A stretch of 8,036 nucleotides of DNA from JABWBR01 sp036741235 (lineage in GTDB: Bacteria > Bacteroidota > Bacteroidia > Chitinophagales > Saprospiraceae), in the NCBI GenBank assembly GCA_036741235.1, contig DAINSQ010000205.1:1-8036 (forward strand), read 5' to 3'. The stretch's first letter is position 1. The number at the start of each line of letters is the position of its first letter. This document shows positions 7,395-8,036 of this stretch, piece after piece. A program made the position numbers and the translations under genes. The notes beneath the pieces were generated by a model. It worked only from the letters and a program-made list of their open reading frames with translations. It did no database searches and was not told the DNA's origin.

Positions 7395-8015
7395 TTACGA
7401 CAGCAATTCCTGAAACCGATCAATAAGCAAACCAACATGGTAACCGTCGACGAGGCCGTGGTGTGCATGGATAGACACCGGCATCAACAGCCGCTCGCCG
7501 TCGCGGGAGGCTTTCCCGAAGGAAATTTTGGGTATGCTGTCGTTGAAAGAAAAACTTCGCGCATGCGACAAGCCGGTGAAGCGCAACCAGGGTAGCGACG
7601 AAAAGTGTATGACGTTTTCGCTGCTGTTGGCAGGCTGCAAACCCTCGCTTTGCTGTACCCGCGCTATTTCGAGTTGCGCCGCCTCGGCAAAAGCGTCGAA
7701 TTCGGGCAGGTAGTCCATGTACGCAAAACCAAACGTGCCGTTGGGCCTGTTAATGGTCGGAGAGGCGTTTACTACATCGTACAATACGACCTGCTCCCCA
7801 TCAATTCTGTATCGAAATGCATCGACGGCATTGGCGGCAGCGAGGGCTTTGTGGAGATAATACAGGAAAAAAGAAATACCCCGCGCTTTGCACCTGTCAT
7901 ACGCTGCAGTAACGTCTACTTCTACGCAAATACCAAAAAAGGGCTCCTCAAATTGCTTAAAAAAAAGGAAGAGATCCCTTCGCTCCCAGCTATTGATATC
8001 AATATTTTTTTTCAT
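7395..8015 (-). CDS. Chloramphenicol acetyltransferase-like (CAT family) acyltransferase
   Basis: Trimeric CoA-dependent O-acyltransferase fold of the CatA type; 206 aa against about 213-220 for classical CAT. The N-terminus DINSWERRDLFLFF matches the conserved SW-x-R region, whose Arg makes a structural salt bridge with the Asp of the active-site motif. Near the C-terminus is HHGLVDGYHVG, corresponding to HHAVCDGFHVG of CAT; the second His (186) is the expected catalytic base and D190 the structural partner. The Ser in FSSLPW (about 140) aligns with the oxyanion-stabilising Ser of CAT-III, and LLMPVSIHAHH matches the strand leading into the catalytic loop. I chose ATG 8015 over ATG 8033 because known CATs start with a short charged lead before this region. 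Whether it acetylates chloramphenicol is unknown: many chromosomal Bacteroidota members carry the family name without proven resistance. It sits upstream of polA on the same strand; only 21 bases of its upstream region are visible. Confidence 0.9.
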   Translation of the reverse strand: MKKNIDINSWERRDLFLFFKQFEEPFFGICVEVDVTAAYDRCKARGISFFLYYLHKALAAANAVDAFRYRIDGEQVVLYDVVNASPTINRPNGTFGFAYMDYLPEFDAFAEAAQLEIARVQQSEGLQPANSSENVIHFSSLPWLRFTGLSHARSFSFNDSIPKISFGKASRDGERLLMPVSIHAHHGLVDGYHVGLLIDRFQELLS

Positions 8016-8036
8016 AAATGATAAGCATATCATCCA

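Noticed and set aside
7605..8021. 138-aa open frame on the plus strand
   Set aside because: Antisense to the CAT-like gene, which has a catalytic signature and family-like length.
1..8036. CRISPR array, insertion sequence or defence system
   Set aside because: No regularly spaced repeats, no transposase and no nuclease/effector genes other than the integrase and PolA are visible.

Overview
The window looks like a piece of a Bacteroidota chromosome, perhaps of the moderately GC-rich Saprospiria/Chitinophagia type; the class is a guess. Three things point there: an integrase with the Arm / SAM-like / catalytic layout common in that phylum, start codons preceded by A-rich sequence rather than Shine-Dalgarno boxes, and a TAnnTTTG-type -7 box in front of the integrase.

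Layout. Positions 5-1298 (minus) hold a tyrosine recombinase interrupted by a 10-N assembly gap. It is more AT-rich by eye than the rest and is probably the end gene of an integrated element lying mostly left of the window. Positions 1299-1621 are non-coding: a likely integrase promoter, an AT-rich stretch, an inverted-repeat/tRNA-tail-like segment (1461-1497) and, directly after it, a strong plus-strand terminator (1504-1530) with no plus-strand gene to serve. Together these suggest the right attachment boundary of the element. From 1622 on the sequence looks like ordinary, higher-GC host chromosome.

The host part has four genes. A 12-helix APC-superfamily amino acid permease (1622-2911, minus) is divergent from an ATP-grasp ligase of unknown substrate (3098-4498, plus). 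The ATP-grasp gene converges on a full-length DNA polymerase I (4547-7363, minus) in which 5' nuclease, 3'-5' proofreading and polymerase domains all keep their catalytic residues. A chloramphenicol-acetyltransferase-like acyltransferase (7395-8015, minus) lies 31 bp upstream of polA on the same strand and may be co-transcribed with it.

How they work together. The integrase is unrelated to the host genes. polA is housekeeping. The permease and ATP-grasp enzyme share a 186-bp divergent intergenic region and could be jointly regulated in amino acid uptake and ligation, but this is inference from position only. I see no CRISPR array, rRNA gene, complete tRNA or insertion sequence. No clearly new multi-gene system is visible; the items most worth following are the putative att boundary, the uncharacterised ATP-grasp enzyme beside a transporter, and a clamp-binding-like peptide in the PolA linker.
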